Assembly (NCBI GenBank): GCA_023390115.1
Contig: JAEWDM010000022.1
Location: forward strand, 372,001-436,000
Reading direction: 5' to 3'
DNA length: 64,000 nt
Origin: Bacillota bacterium
GTDB lineage: Bacteria > Bacillota > Clostridia > Acetivibrionales > DSM-27016
The notes under the pieces were generated by a model. It had not been told where the DNA came from and did not search any database. It saw nothing but the letters and a program-made list of their open reading frames with translations. This document shows, in pieces, positions 17,690 to 26,927 of the stretch; within the stretch, counting starts at the first letter, position 1; each line of letters starts with the position of its first letter. The position numbers and the translations under genes are program-made.

Positions 17690-19012
17690 TCACCCCACAA
17701 TACATTTATGCCCGGAATTGGCGGCCTGCCATACAATATATGAAGGAAGAGGCCGTCCCGCCTTTTCCGCTGCATAGGCGGCAGAGGCCATATCAACCAT
17801 ATTTTTGTTATTGTAAATATTATAGCTTTTTCTATATCTCTCAGGAGTATTTATAAGCATTATGGTATTTGCACCCGCCTGAAGAGCTTTTACCTGGGCA
17901 TCCTTGTCCAATGAGGCCAGCGCCGTTGTAGAAGGTATATAAACCCTCTTACATACAATCCTTGTTACCGCTACCACACGAAGGGTTAAGTCTATATCCC
18001 CTGTTGGATGATTTTCAAGCCTGCTTCCCTCGGCAGGTATAAAAGGCCCTATCCCGATCATGTTTATGCCCATTTCCTTGAAATAAGCTATATCGCCCGC
18101 TATATCCTCCAGGGTTTGTCCGGGAAGCCCTATTATATTGCCTGAACCGTTCAAATAGCCCAGCTCCTTTAACCATAGCGAGCACTGCAGCCGGTGATCG
18201 TAATCGTCGTCAGGATGAAGCCTTGCAAACAGCTCTCTGTTTGTTGTTTCTATTTTAAGCAAAAAGTTGCTTGCTCCCGCGTTTCTTAACTGCTCATACT
18301 CCTCCTTGCTTTTTTCACCCACACTTAAGGTTATCTTCATTCCCGTTTCATGCCTGATCCTCTCAACCAGCCTTACCAGCCTTGGAGTATCCCACCTGAC
18401 ATCCTCTCCCGACTGGAGAATCACGGTTTTCATACCCATGCCCTTTACGTTATGAACCGCCTCCATTATTTCCTCCTCAGACATGCTGTATCTCCTCACG
18501 CATTTGTTTGAGGAGCCTATTCCGCAGTACGAGCAGTCCTTTCTGCAGTAATTTGAAAACTCTATTGCGCCTCTTATCTCAACCGCATCTCCAACCGTTT
18601 CCTTTCTTATCCTGTCCGCCGCACTGAATATTGTATTGACCTCCTTCTCCCTGCGGGTAGATAAAAGATACAGTATATCGCTCCTGTCAAGCTCCTGTCC
18701 GCTCTCGATTTTCTCTAAAATTTTTAAGAAATCCCCTGTTATCCCATGCGCCAGCTTTTCGTCAAGCAGGCCCTGAAGCTTCATCCTTTTATCCTCAAGT
18801 ATATGAGTGACCTCAACACTGTTTACTGCTATAACCCTTTTTGCGGCTTCCACATCCTCCTGTGAAATTTTTACCGCAATGGCGCATACCGTTCCGGACT
18901 CAGGGGGTGCGGGCACAAGCTGCGTATTTATACCCTCCGCCTTAAGGGCCCTGTCCGCAAATAGCATTTGTGCCGTATTAGCCGCAATTATTAAAAAGAA
19001 CCGTTGCTCCAT
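17690..19012 (-). CDS. hydE: [FeFe]-hydrogenase maturase HydE with an N-terminal DUF3343-like domain
   Basis: From about residue 85 onward this is HydE, a radical SAM enzyme that processes the HydG-derived iron synthon. The cluster motif C-x3-C-x2-C is in CRKDCSYCGIGS, followed by the ILQSGED and LSVGE segments. The first ~75 residues are not part of ordinary HydE. They read RFFLIIAANTAQMLFADRAL, then LVPAPPESGTVCAIAVKI with one cysteine, the pattern of DUF3343 (putative Se/S carrier-like domain). An AAGGAG site precedes the ATG. Frame and codon use are continuous, so the fusion looks real. Length is 440 residues against roughly 350 for usual HydE. Confidence 0.92.
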   Translation of the reverse strand: MEQRFFLIIAANTAQMLFADRALKAEGINTQLVPAPPESGTVCAIAVKISQEDVEAAKRVIAVNSVEVTHILEDKRMKLQGLLDEKLAHGITGDFLKILEKIESGQELDRSDILYLLSTRREKEVNTIFSAADRIRKETVGDAVEIRGAIEFSNYCRKDCSYCGIGSSNKCVRRYSMSEEEIMEAVHNVKGMGMKTVILQSGEDVRWDTPRLVRLVERIRHETGMKITLSVGEKSKEEYEQLRNAGASNFLLKIETTNRELFARLHPDDDYDHRLQCSLWLKELGYLNGSGNIIGLPGQTLEDIAGDIAYFKEMGINMIGIGPFIPAEGSRLENHPTGDIDLTLRVVAVTRIVCKRVYIPSTTALASLDKDAQVKALQAGANTIMLINTPERYRKSYNIYNNKNMVDMASAAYAAEKAGRPLPSYIVWQAANSGHKCIVG

Positions 19013-19049
19013 CTCGCTTCTCCTTTCAAGCTCTTAAAGACAATGTATT

Positions 19050-20417
19050 CTAAAAATACAGATCCCTTTTACCGTTTTCAAGCTCCTTCAGCTTTTCTGT
19101 GGTCTCCAGCCTCATTCCTATATCGCCAATTTCCATCAGAGCCCTTCTGATAACCTCGGCGCCCTTTGACTTTAACTGCTCCGTCCCATAGTCCAGCAGA
19201 TTTTCCTTAAAGGTAAGTATTGCGTTGGGCTGGCAGTATTCATGTATATCCCCGCCCTTTGCGTGCTCCATAAACGCCTCGCCTGTGCGGCATCTTCTGT
19301 AGCATGCGGTGCAGAAGCTGGGTATATATCCCTCTTCGCATATCGTCTCAATTATTTTCGGAAGGCTTCTGTGATCATTCACAGAGAATTGATCCGCCTT
19401 GTCCTCCTCTTCCTTATATCCCCCGGGACTGGTCTTTGAGCCTGCGCTTATCTGGGACACCCCTATGCCGAGCAGCTCATCCCTCATTTCCGCGCTCTCT
19501 CTTGTAGATAAAATAATGCCTGTATACGGCACTGCCAATCTGTATACCGCAACAATTTTTTTAAAATCCCTGTCATTGACCTGAAAGGGTATTTTGTCCA
19601 GCGCCCACCCAAGAGCCGGCCTCAGCCTTGGGACTGAAATGGTATGGGGCCCTACTCCAAACCTCTTTTCAAAGCTCATGGCGTGCATAAGCAGCCCCAG
19701 CACCTCAAACCTGTAGTCATAAAGCCCCAGCAGCGCCCCCACACCAACATCGTCGATTCCTCCCTGGAGGGCACGGTCTATCGCCGTTATCCTCCAGTCA
19801 AAGTCAGCCTTCCTTCCTACCGGGTGCATTTTCTTATACACCTCGCGGTTGTAAGTCTCCTGAAAAATGACATATGTCCCTATCCCCGCATTTTTAAGCT
19901 GCCTGTACTCCTCCACCTGCATTGGGGCAGCCTCGACGTTTATTCTTTTGATATCGGCATTTTTGTATATTGCGTCCATGGCATCGGTAAAATGCCTTAT
20001 ACCGGTCTTAGCCGCATCCTCTCCGCAAATAAGAAGCAGGCGCTTATGTCCCTGCTCCTCAACAGCCTTGGCCTCGCTCACTATTTCCTCAACAGACAGA
20101 GTCTTTCTGTGGAGCTCCCTGTTGTCGTGCCTGAAGCCGCAGTAAAGGCAGTTGTTTGTACACTCATTGCTGGTATATAAGGGTGCGAACAGCACCACTC
20201 TTTTACCGTATACTTTATTTTTTACATACCTTGCAGCGTCATAAACCTCCGAGAGTATCTCTTCATCCTGTATGTTCAACAGGCTTGCCGTCTCCTTAAG
20301 GCTTATCCCCTTACACTCACGGGCCTTTGCAAGAATTTCCGCTATTTCCGCCTTATCGGGCCTTATGCTGTCCTCTAAAAGTGAATAAATCAAGCTCTCG
20401 TCTATAAAGTCAACCAT
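19050..20417 (-). CDS. hydG: [FeFe]-hydrogenase maturase HydG
   Basis: HydG is the radical SAM tyrosine lyase that generates the CO and cyanide ligands and an Fe-Cys synthon for the H-cluster. The SAM-cluster motif C-x3-C-x2-C lies in CTNNCLYCGFRHDN. The auxiliary-cluster motif C-x2-C-x22-C is exactly present near the C-terminus (CTAC ... HEYC). The 455-residue length is normal. The ATG has GGAGG upstream and overlaps the preceding ECF component gene by 8 bp, so the two are co-translated. Confidence 0.96.
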   Translation of the reverse strand: MVDFIDESLIYSLLEDSIRPDKAEIAEILAKARECKGISLKETASLLNIQDEEILSEVYDAARYVKNKVYGKRVVLFAPLYTSNECTNNCLYCGFRHDNRELHRKTLSVEEIVSEAKAVEEQGHKRLLLICGEDAAKTGIRHFTDAMDAIYKNADIKRINVEAAPMQVEEYRQLKNAGIGTYVIFQETYNREVYKKMHPVGRKADFDWRITAIDRALQGGIDDVGVGALLGLYDYRFEVLGLLMHAMSFEKRFGVGPHTISVPRLRPALGWALDKIPFQVNDRDFKKIVAVYRLAVPYTGIILSTRESAEMRDELLGIGVSQISAGSKTSPGGYKEEEDKADQFSVNDHRSLPKIIETICEEGYIPSFCTACYRRCRTGEAFMEHAKGGDIHEYCQPNAILTFKENLLDYGTEQLKSKGAEVIRRALMEIGDIGMRLETTEKLKELENGKRDLYF

Positions 20418-20949
20418 TCAAATCTCCTCCAATCCTGTTTTCCAGAGCCCTCATCGCAGCCAAAGCCGCAGCCCCGCCTATAAGTGCCGTAACAAGCTGC
20501 TGTACGCTGAACATTGATACCAGAACAGGAACCATCTTAGGATTAACCGCCGTATTAACCCTTACAAATATGACAATTGCGCCCCATAAAAACGCAAATT
20601 TAAGAACAGCTCCAGCCAGTATGCCAAAAAGCTTGCTCCTTTTTTTCAGAAGGTTGAACGAAACCACCAGAATGGAATTGCCGACAGCGATAAACGGCGC
20701 AAACATAAGAAGCACCGGTGCAATAGCCGCATGATTATTAATCAGCGACGTAAACGGCGCAAGTATCGATATTATAACGCCACTCCACACGCCTGAAAAC
20801 GCCGCCGCAAGCAAGAGACAGGCATTTACCAGAGGCCCGGATATAAAGCTGTTGTAAGGCGGAGGTATTATCCTCCCCAGCATTTGAAAAACTACTGTTA
20901 ACGCTAGCAGAACCGCTGTGCGCGAAATGAATTTTACACTGAATCTCAT
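20410..20949 (-). CDS. ECF transporter S-component-like membrane protein
   Basis: About 179 residues with five or six hydrophobic segments, including AVLLALTVVFQMLGRIIPPP at the N-terminus, the layout of substrate-binding S components of energy-coupling-factor transporters. The substrate cannot be read from sequence. It is translationally coupled to hydG. The chosen ATG at 20949 has GGGGGG seven bases upstream; a TTG at 20964 would add five residues. No ECF ATPase or T component is nearby, so it would share a central module encoded elsewhere. Confidence 0.75.
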   Translation of the reverse strand: MRFSVKFISRTAVLLALTVVFQMLGRIIPPPYNSFISGPLVNACLLLAAAFSGVWSGVIISILAPFTSLINNHAAIAPVLLMFAPFIAVGNSILVVSFNLLKKRSKLFGILAGAVLKFAFLWGAIVIFVRVNTAVNPKMVPVLVSMFSVQQLVTALIGGAAALAAMRALENRIGGDLNG

Positions 20950-21020
20950 TAAAAAGCCCCCCAAAATAAATATTATTAATCAAGCCACACCATAATTACA
21001 GTTATGCCGTACATAAATAA

Positions 21021-21068
21021 ATAACTCTTCCCGCATAAAGAAGGCATACCCTCTTTCAGGAAGAGTTA
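21021..21068 (-). terminator. Hairpin between the 35-codon ORF and the ECF gene
   Basis: TAACTCTTCC and GGAAGAGTTA form a ten-base stem around a 28-base centre that can partly pair. On the minus strand it overlaps the stop codon of the small ORF and is followed by TTATTTATTTAT, a weak terminator or attenuator ahead of the ECF-hydG-hydE genes. Confidence 0.5.
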
Positions 21069-21163
21069 AAAAAGACATACTTAAAGAACATAGTCACGCT
21101 CCCCCCTTCGATAAGACCCCAAACATCCGTCTCGTCAGGCATAATATATTTTTTCCATGGCAT
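21056..21163 (-). CDS. Very small protein in the hydrogenase-maturation cluster, 35 residues
   Basis: An ATG at 21163 preceded by GAGGAG (six-base spacing) opens a 35-codon frame. It begins MPWKKYIMPDETDVWGLIEG and ends FFNSS. It lies in the gap between the TM1266-type regulator and the ECF component, and its stop falls inside a hairpin. The strong ribosome site and the acidic-then-hydrophobic layout favour translation, either as a functional small protein or as a leader peptide. I do not recognise a family. Confidence 0.5.
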   Translation of the reverse strand: MPWKKYIMPDETDVWGLIEGGSVTMFFKYVFFNSS

Positions 21164-21235
21164 AAGACTTCTCCTCTGCCGAAGAATGGAATATGTAAAG
21201 GCACATCCCTTTTACCGCAAGGAATGACCTCTGTA

Positions 21236-21487
21236 TCAATAGGTCAGTGCAACCTTGGCTTTTATGCCGCTTATATTGCCAAGCTTTCCTGTTAATGCCC
21301 CAATCTCATCATTGGTGCCGTCAACAATTATGGAAATAACCGATATATTCCGCTCCCTGTACGGTATTCCCATTCTTCCTACAATAATATTCGCAAAGCT
21401 GCTCAATATGTCATTGACTCTTTCGGCATTCTGCTCTCTGTTGTTTATTACTATACCTATAACCGCGATTCTGTTATTATCTTCCAT
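21236..21487 (-). CDS. TM1266-type iron-only hydrogenase system regulator (ACT-like)
   Basis: About 83 residues, beginning MEDNNRIAVIGIVINNREQN and containing GRMGIPYRERNISVISIIVD and LTGKLGNISGIKAKVAL. This is the pattern of the small ferredoxin-fold/ACT-like proteins encoded next to hydEFG and annotated as putative regulators of the iron-only hydrogenase system (TM1266 family). GAGGTG lies before the ATG at 21487; the GTG start nine bases earlier overlaps that site. Position at the head of the maturation cluster supports the assignment. Confidence 0.85.
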   Translation of the reverse strand: MEDNNRIAVIGIVINNREQNAERVNDILSSFANIIVGRMGIPYRERNISVISIIVDGTNDEIGALTGKLGNISGIKAKVALTY

Positions 21488-21561
21488 ACAGGGCACCTCG
21501 TTAAAAATTTAACCATAGCTTAATTATACCAACAATTCTGAAAAAGTAAACAGCGGCTTTT

Positions 21562-23343
21562 CTATATCGCCTCTAGGAAAGCGAACTGTGCATTATAGAG
21601 CTTCCAGTACGGCCCCTTCTGGCATAAAAGCTCGTCGTGCGTCCCATCCTCAATTATTCTCCCTGAGTCTATATACATTATCCTGTCGGCATTTTTTATT
21701 GTTGAAAGCCTGTGTGCTATTATAAACGAGGTTCTACCCTTCAGTAATCTCTCAAGCCCCTCCTGAAGAGCCATTTCTGTTTTTGTGTCAATGCTTGATG
21801 TGGCCTCATCCAGTATTAAAATTCTGGGGTTTGCAAGCAAGGCCCTCGCAAATGAAATCAACTGCCTCTGCCCCGCAGACAGTCTCGAACCCCTCTCATT
21901 GACCTCGGTATTGTAGCCGTTCTTCAGCTCCATAATAAAGTCATGGGCCCTTACGGCCTTTGAAGCCTCAATTACTTCCATGTCGGTAGCGCCAAGCCTG
22001 CTGTACCTTATATTGTCCATTATGGTTCCGGAAAAAATAAAGCTGTCCTGCAGCATTATTCCCATCTGGCTTCTCAGAGACTCAAGACTTACTTTCCTGT
22101 TGTCGATTCCGTCAATCAGCACGCTTCCGTCCTCAATATCATAGAACCTGCTTATGAGATTTATAATAGTAGTCTTTCCCGCCCCTGTCGGACCGACAAT
22201 GGCAACGGTATCCCCCTCGTTCACCTTAAAGCTGACATCGTGGAGTATTTTAGAGCCGTCCTCGTAGCAGAAGCTCACATTCCTAAATTCCACCTCTCCG
22301 CGGATAACGGGCATCTGCCGGGCACCGGGCAGGTCATGTACAAGAGGCTCTTCATCTATAGTCTCAAAAATTCTTTCCAGGTATGACATAGCACTTATGA
22401 TCGAATTATAGAAGTTGCCTATATTTGTTATAGGCATCCAGAATCTCCATATATATCCTACAAAAGCGGTCAGCACTCCTATGGAAACCCCCTTATCAAT
22501 CCACGATATGCCCACGGTATATAAAAGGCTTATCCCAAACACCGATATATTATCTATAATGGGCCACATTATAAAAACGGATCTTACAAAAGACATCCAT
22601 GTGCTTTTATACTCCTTGCCCAGCTCATTGAATATCCTTAAGTTTTCGTCCTCTCTCGCAAAGGATTGCGTAACCTTCATGCCGCAAATGCTTTCATGTA
22701 TATAAGCGTTCATGTTTGACTGCTTCCTGCTTACAGCCTGGCTTCTCACCCTTTGAATGTTCTTTACCAGAAATACGGCAAGAATAAGGGGAGGAAGGCC
22801 TACAAGAGATACCAGCGTAAGAGGTACATCAATTGCCAGCATAAAAGCTATTATTACCAGCAGGCTGAAAAGGTCGGTTATAAGATTTATAAGCCCGTTT
22901 GACAGCAAATCGCTTAAGGAGTTTACATAATTCACAACCCTCACCAGTATTTTTCCGTGCGGCCTGCTGTCATAGTAGTTAAACGGAAGCTTTTGAAGCT
23001 GTGAAAAAATGTCCGTTCTTATATTCCGGATAATGCTCTGTCCCACATCCGACATGAGCCTTATTCTATACTTAAGGCAAATTCCGTTTATGACAAGAGT
23101 TAAAAGAAATATCCCGCTCAGTGCTATCAACTGGTTTATATCCCTCTCGGGAATGCTTTCGTCAATTGCTATTTTAACCAGATACGGCCCAATCAAATTG
23201 GCAACGCTTGCTATAAGCATTATAATTATTGTAATGGAAACCTTGGAAGCATACGGCCTCACATATTGAAGCAGCCTTCCAAAATGCTTGATATTAAAAG
23301 GGCTGTCCAGCTCCTCATCCACATCAAATTTATTTCTAGCCAT
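21562..23343 (-). CDS. ABC exporter half-transporter, catalytically competent subunit
   Basis: A 593-residue fusion of a six-helix exporter domain and an ATPase domain. Walker A is GPTGAGKTT, the signature is LSAGQRQ, and Walker B ends LILDEATSS with the catalytic glutamate, followed by the IIAHRLST switch. It abuts the gene at 23344, whose Walker B ends in Asp instead of Glu, so the two probably form a heterodimeric multidrug-type exporter (TM287/288 or BmrCD class). The substrate is unknown. Confidence 0.92.
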   Translation of the reverse strand: MARNKFDVDEELDSPFNIKHFGRLLQYVRPYASKVSITIIIMLIASVANLIGPYLVKIAIDESIPERDINQLIALSGIFLLTLVINGICLKYRIRLMSDVGQSIIRNIRTDIFSQLQKLPFNYYDSRPHGKILVRVVNYVNSLSDLLSNGLINLITDLFSLLVIIAFMLAIDVPLTLVSLVGLPPLILAVFLVKNIQRVRSQAVSRKQSNMNAYIHESICGMKVTQSFAREDENLRIFNELGKEYKSTWMSFVRSVFIMWPIIDNISVFGISLLYTVGISWIDKGVSIGVLTAFVGYIWRFWMPITNIGNFYNSIISAMSYLERIFETIDEEPLVHDLPGARQMPVIRGEVEFRNVSFCYEDGSKILHDVSFKVNEGDTVAIVGPTGAGKTTIINLISRFYDIEDGSVLIDGIDNRKVSLESLRSQMGIMLQDSFIFSGTIMDNIRYSRLGATDMEVIEASKAVRAHDFIMELKNGYNTEVNERGSRLSAGQRQLISFARALLANPRILILDEATSSIDTKTEMALQEGLERLLKGRTSFIIAHRLSTIKNADRIMYIDSGRIIEDGTHDELLCQKGPYWKLYNAQFAFLEAI

Positions 23344-25089
23344 CTATCCCGCCTCCCCCATGGGTGAATTGTCAAAATCGCCTAATTGGTTTATGAATAC
23401 ACTGTGGTAGTACCCCTTTTGAGAAATGAGCTCCTGATGCGTGCCCCTCTCTATTATTCTTCCTCCGTCAAGTACAAGTATCTGGTCGGCATTTCTTACC
23501 GAGGATATTCTGTGAGCAATCATAAATGTGGTTTTTCCCGAATAGAAGGCTTTAAGCGTTTTGTGTATTTTATACTCCGTCTCCATATCCACACTTGAGG
23601 TAGTGTCATCAAGTATTAAAACAGACGGATTTTTAAGCAGCGCCCTTGCAAGTGCTATCCTCTGCCTTTGCCCGCCCGACAGCCCAACTCCCCTCTCTCC
23701 TATTATTGTGTCATACCCTTCGGGAAAGCTGCTTATAAAATCATTTGCCCCGGCCACAGACGCGGCCCACCTAACCTGCTCCACAGACGCATCGGGAACA
23801 CCGTAAGCAATGTTGCCCTCAATGGTATCCGAAAATAAAAAGATATCCTGCATTGCAACGGAAATATTCTCCCTCAGCTTCCTTATATTCATTTGCCGTA
23901 TATCTGTCTCATCCACGAGAATTTCCCCCTCGCTGCAGTCATAGAACCTGCATATAAGGCTCACAAGCGTGGACTTTCCTGAGCCTGTAGGGCCTATGAC
24001 GGCAACCGTCTGGCCAGGAATCGCTCTAAAGCTTATATCACGAAGAACAACCTCACTTTCATAGCGGAAGGAAACGTTTCTAAATTCCACTACTCCCCTT
24101 ATCCTGTCTTTATATAGAGGGGATTTAGAATTTTTTATTTCAGGCTCTGTCTCTATAAGCGCCTTTACCTTTTCGGCGGAAGCGGCAAATCTCTGTACAT
24201 CGTTTATGAGCCACCCGGCTATACGCATAGGATTGTTCAACGCCCATATAAAGCTGTTGAAGGTAATGAGCTGGCCTAAGGTCAACGCCCCCTTCACAAC
24301 CATTATTCCTCCTGCAAGAATCATTACTACCGAGAGTACCCCCGCAAGTGAATCGAGAAGGGGAAGATATTTTTCCCATACCCTTGCAGACTCAATATTC
24401 TTTTCTTTAAAACCGCTGTTTTCCGCCTCAAATTTGCTCAGCTCATATTTCTCTTTTGCAAAGGCCTTTACCACTCTGTTCCCGCTTATATTTTCCTGAA
24501 CCACGGTATTTAATTTTGAAAACTGCTCCCTTATTCCAAAAAAAGTAGGCTTTACATCAATCGCCAGCTTATAGGCCAGAAAGCCCGTCAAGGGCGTTAA
24601 CACCAGCATAATAAGGGCAAGCTTGTAATTGATTATGAAAAGCATGGCGACTGCAAACACAAATACCGCGGCATTTTCAAACACCATATAAATAACCCAT
24701 GCGGTAAAATGCCTCACAGCCTCCATATCTCCCGTCATCCTTGCCATAATGTCGCCGGTCCTGGTTCTGTCGAAAAAATTAAAGTCAAGCTCCTGGAGCC
24801 TGGTATATATTTCCTCTCTTATCTTTTTAAATATATTCTGTGAAATATTTTCGAAAATAAGCTGAAAGGCATATCTTATAAAGGACTTTATAAGGGTAGA
24901 GCCTATAAGCACCGCCAGAATTAACGGCAGAAGGCCTGTTCTACCTCCCTCTATAACATCATCCACAATAATCCCCGACATATAAGGGTTCACCATTGCC
25001 GCCGCAGACGCAAGCAGCACCAGCGCCAGGCCTATAAGCATTCTGAATTTGTATTGCCTTATATATCCCCATATCCATTTAAAAGCCAT
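23344..25089 (-). CDS. ABC exporter half-transporter, subunit with degenerate Walker B
   Basis: A 581-residue ABC exporter subunit with an N-terminal transmembrane domain, Walker A GPTGSGKST and signature LSGGQRQRIALARALL. Walker B reads LILDDTTSSVD: the usual catalytic Glu is replaced by Asp, the hallmark of the inactive-site partner in heterodimeric exporters. GGAGGTG precedes the ATG. It is the first gene of the pair and is divergent from the AraC-type regulator at 25409, which may control it. Confidence 0.92.
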   Translation of the reverse strand: MAFKWIWGYIRQYKFRMLIGLALVLLASAAAMVNPYMSGIIVDDVIEGGRTGLLPLILAVLIGSTLIKSFIRYAFQLIFENISQNIFKKIREEIYTRLQELDFNFFDRTRTGDIMARMTGDMEAVRHFTAWVIYMVFENAAVFVFAVAMLFIINYKLALIMLVLTPLTGFLAYKLAIDVKPTFFGIREQFSKLNTVVQENISGNRVVKAFAKEKYELSKFEAENSGFKEKNIESARVWEKYLPLLDSLAGVLSVVMILAGGIMVVKGALTLGQLITFNSFIWALNNPMRIAGWLINDVQRFAASAEKVKALIETEPEIKNSKSPLYKDRIRGVVEFRNVSFRYESEVVLRDISFRAIPGQTVAVIGPTGSGKSTLVSLICRFYDCSEGEILVDETDIRQMNIRKLRENISVAMQDIFLFSDTIEGNIAYGVPDASVEQVRWAASVAGANDFISSFPEGYDTIIGERGVGLSGGQRQRIALARALLKNPSVLILDDTTSSVDMETEYKIHKTLKAFYSGKTTFMIAHRISSVRNADQILVLDGGRIIERGTHQELISQKGYYHSVFINQLGDFDNSPMGEAG

Positions 25090-25408
25090 TTCAACACCTC
25101 CATACAGCTTTGCAGCACTCTTAATTATGGAGTAAGCCGCGGCATACTTAAATGTAGAATCTTATTTTATTGATGTATATTTTTATACTATATAGGATGC
25201 AATAAAGATTTTACATGGGGAATATAATTGCTTACAGAAATTTTTAACGACAACATTGCTAAATATATATAATTTTGAAGCGGCACATCTTTTAAAATAA
25301 GGCTTGCAAAATACTGCCGGTTCAGCAATAATAAACTTTATAGCATTGAAGGATTTTTTTAGAATATATAGAATTGTAAGATATAAACAATTAGGAGTGT
25401 TTCTTAGA

Positions 25409-26251
25409 ATGTGCGACTTGGGAATAAATCAGGAGAATTTTAACCCCTCGGTTCTATACGCCTTTAAAAGCAGGGTTAACGCTAGGAGCGGATGTACCTT
25501 TCATTCACATGACTTTACGGAATTTAAATATGTCCTTTCGGGTTCCTGCACCTATAATATCAAGGGTATTATCTATAATGTCAAAAAGGGAGATATAATA
25601 GTATGCAGCCCAGGAGTACTGCACTCAAAGCTTTTTGCCGGCAATGAAGAAGTGGCGGAGTTTAATGTTGGCTTGAATAATATTTTCATAGATAACCTCC
25701 AGAAGGATTTTCTCATAGAAAGCGAAGCCTGCCCTGTGATAACTCCGTTCAAGCACCGGCAGGATTTTATAAAGTGCTGCAATGAAATGCTTGCGGAACA
25801 GGCAAGAAACGAGCCGGGCTGTGGAATTGTGCTCAAGGCCCTTGTAATGAAGCTTATTGTAATATTTTTAAAAGAGACATATTATATAGAGAAAAGCGAG
25901 GAAGGCCATACCATAAGCTTTGAATCCCATGAAAAATCCTGCATTGTAGAAACAATAATCTCATATATGGATGAGAATTACATGAAGGATATATCCCTCG
26001 ACAGGATATCAAAAAACATGTTCTTAAGCCCTGTATACATATCAAGGCTTTTTAAAGAGGGAACGGGAGACTCACCGATAAATTACCTGATAAAAATCCG
26101 TCTTTCAAAGGCCAGGGACATGCTGGAATCGGGACGCATCTCCATAAAGGCTGCAGCGGAGCTTGTAGGATATCACGACGTATACCACTTCAGCAAGCTT
26201 TTCAAAAAGCACTACGGCTATCCCCCCTCAAGGCTTTGGGAAAGACGCTGA
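25409..26251 (+). CDS. AraC-family transcriptional regulator
   Basis: The C-terminal ~100 residues carry the two AraC helix-turn-helix motifs (DISLDRISKNMFLSPVYISR, then SIKAAAELVGYHDVYHFSKL and FKKHYGYPPS). The N-terminal ~150 residues are a cupin-type sensor (CTFHSHDFTEFKYVLSG, KKGDIIVCSPGVLH). I use the ATG at 25409 after AGGAG, although spacing is 11 bases; the frame runs up to 25304 through AT-rich sequence without a ribosome site. It is divergent from the ABC exporter pair, suggesting it regulates them. Confidence 0.88.
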   Translation: MCDLGINQENFNPSVLYAFKSRVNARSGCTFHSHDFTEFKYVLSGSCTYNIKGIIYNVKKGDIIVCSPGVLHSKLFAGNEEVAEFNVGLNNIFIDNLQKDFLIESEACPVITPFKHRQDFIKCCNEMLAEQARNEPGCGIVLKALVMKLIVIFLKETYYIEKSEEGHTISFESHEKSCIVETIISYMDENYMKDISLDRISKNMFLSPVYISRLFKEGTGDSPINYLIKIRLSKARDMLESGRISIKAAAELVGYHDVYHFSKLFKKHYGYPPSRLWERR

Positions 26252-26278
26252 AAAAGCGGGGGGACTCCCCCGCTTTTA
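26252..26278. terminator. Bidirectional terminator between araC-type gene and dpaB
   Basis: AAAAGCGGGGG and CCCCCGCTTTT form a perfect stem around a four- to five-base loop right after the AraC stop codon. A and T runs on both sides suit both directions. Confidence 0.85.
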
Positions 26279-26345
26279 TGCCGTCATCAGCCCAGTGCCT
26301 GGCTTATATCCTCAATTATGTCACCGGCTTAATATATCTATTTTT

Positions 26346-26924
26346 TTATACCAGGATAGGCTGTATTTGCTTTCCCTTTAATGATTCTAAGATAGTCGGT
26401 ATAATAAGCTCATTCTTCGCCATCAATGAATTGCATTTTTTAATAGGATCATCCTGCTCAAACGGTACCATATATATGTTTTTCATATTCATCAGCATGC
26501 CTATGTTTTTAGCATTCATGCCAAGGCCGTCATTTGTGGATATTGCAAGCACAAGAGGCTTCTGGTTTCTCAGGTGTGCCTTGCACGCCATGGTGACAGA
26601 GGTGTCGGTTATTGCATTTGCAAGCTTTGAAATTGTGTTTCCGGTACACGGCGCAACCACCAATATATCCAGCATTGCCTTGGGCCCTATAGGCTCCGCC
26701 TGTATGATGCTGCATATAGCTTCTCTTCCTGTGATGTCCTTAAGCCTTGATTTCCATTTCTCGGCCTCTCCGAATCTTGTATCAAACTTATCCACTGCCT
26801 CCGATATTATGGGATAGACGTCGGCCCCCTCTTTCACGATCCTCTCAATCTCGGGAATTACCTTTTCCAGAGTACAAAATGACCCGGTAAGCGCAAATCC
26901 CACTTTAAGTCCGTCTAACTGCAT
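26346..26924 (-). CDS. dpaB: Dipicolinate synthase subunit B (SpoVFB)
   Basis: A 192-residue flavoprotein-fold subunit of dipicolinate synthase. It makes pyridine-2,6-dicarboxylate for the spore core in the mother cell. Recognisable segments are GFALTGSFCTLEKV and VVAPCTGNTISKLANAITDT, both typical of the SpoVFB/flavoprotein family. GGGGGT lies seven bases before the ATG. It follows dpaA by three bases, forming the standard dpaAB operon. Confidence 0.94.
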   Translation of the reverse strand: MQLDGLKVGFALTGSFCTLEKVIPEIERIVKEGADVYPIISEAVDKFDTRFGEAEKWKSRLKDITGREAICSIIQAEPIGPKAMLDILVVAPCTGNTISKLANAITDTSVTMACKAHLRNQKPLVLAISTNDGLGMNAKNIGMLMNMKNIYMVPFEQDDPIKKCNSLMAKNELIIPTILESLKGKQIQPILV

Positions 26925-26927
26925 TAT

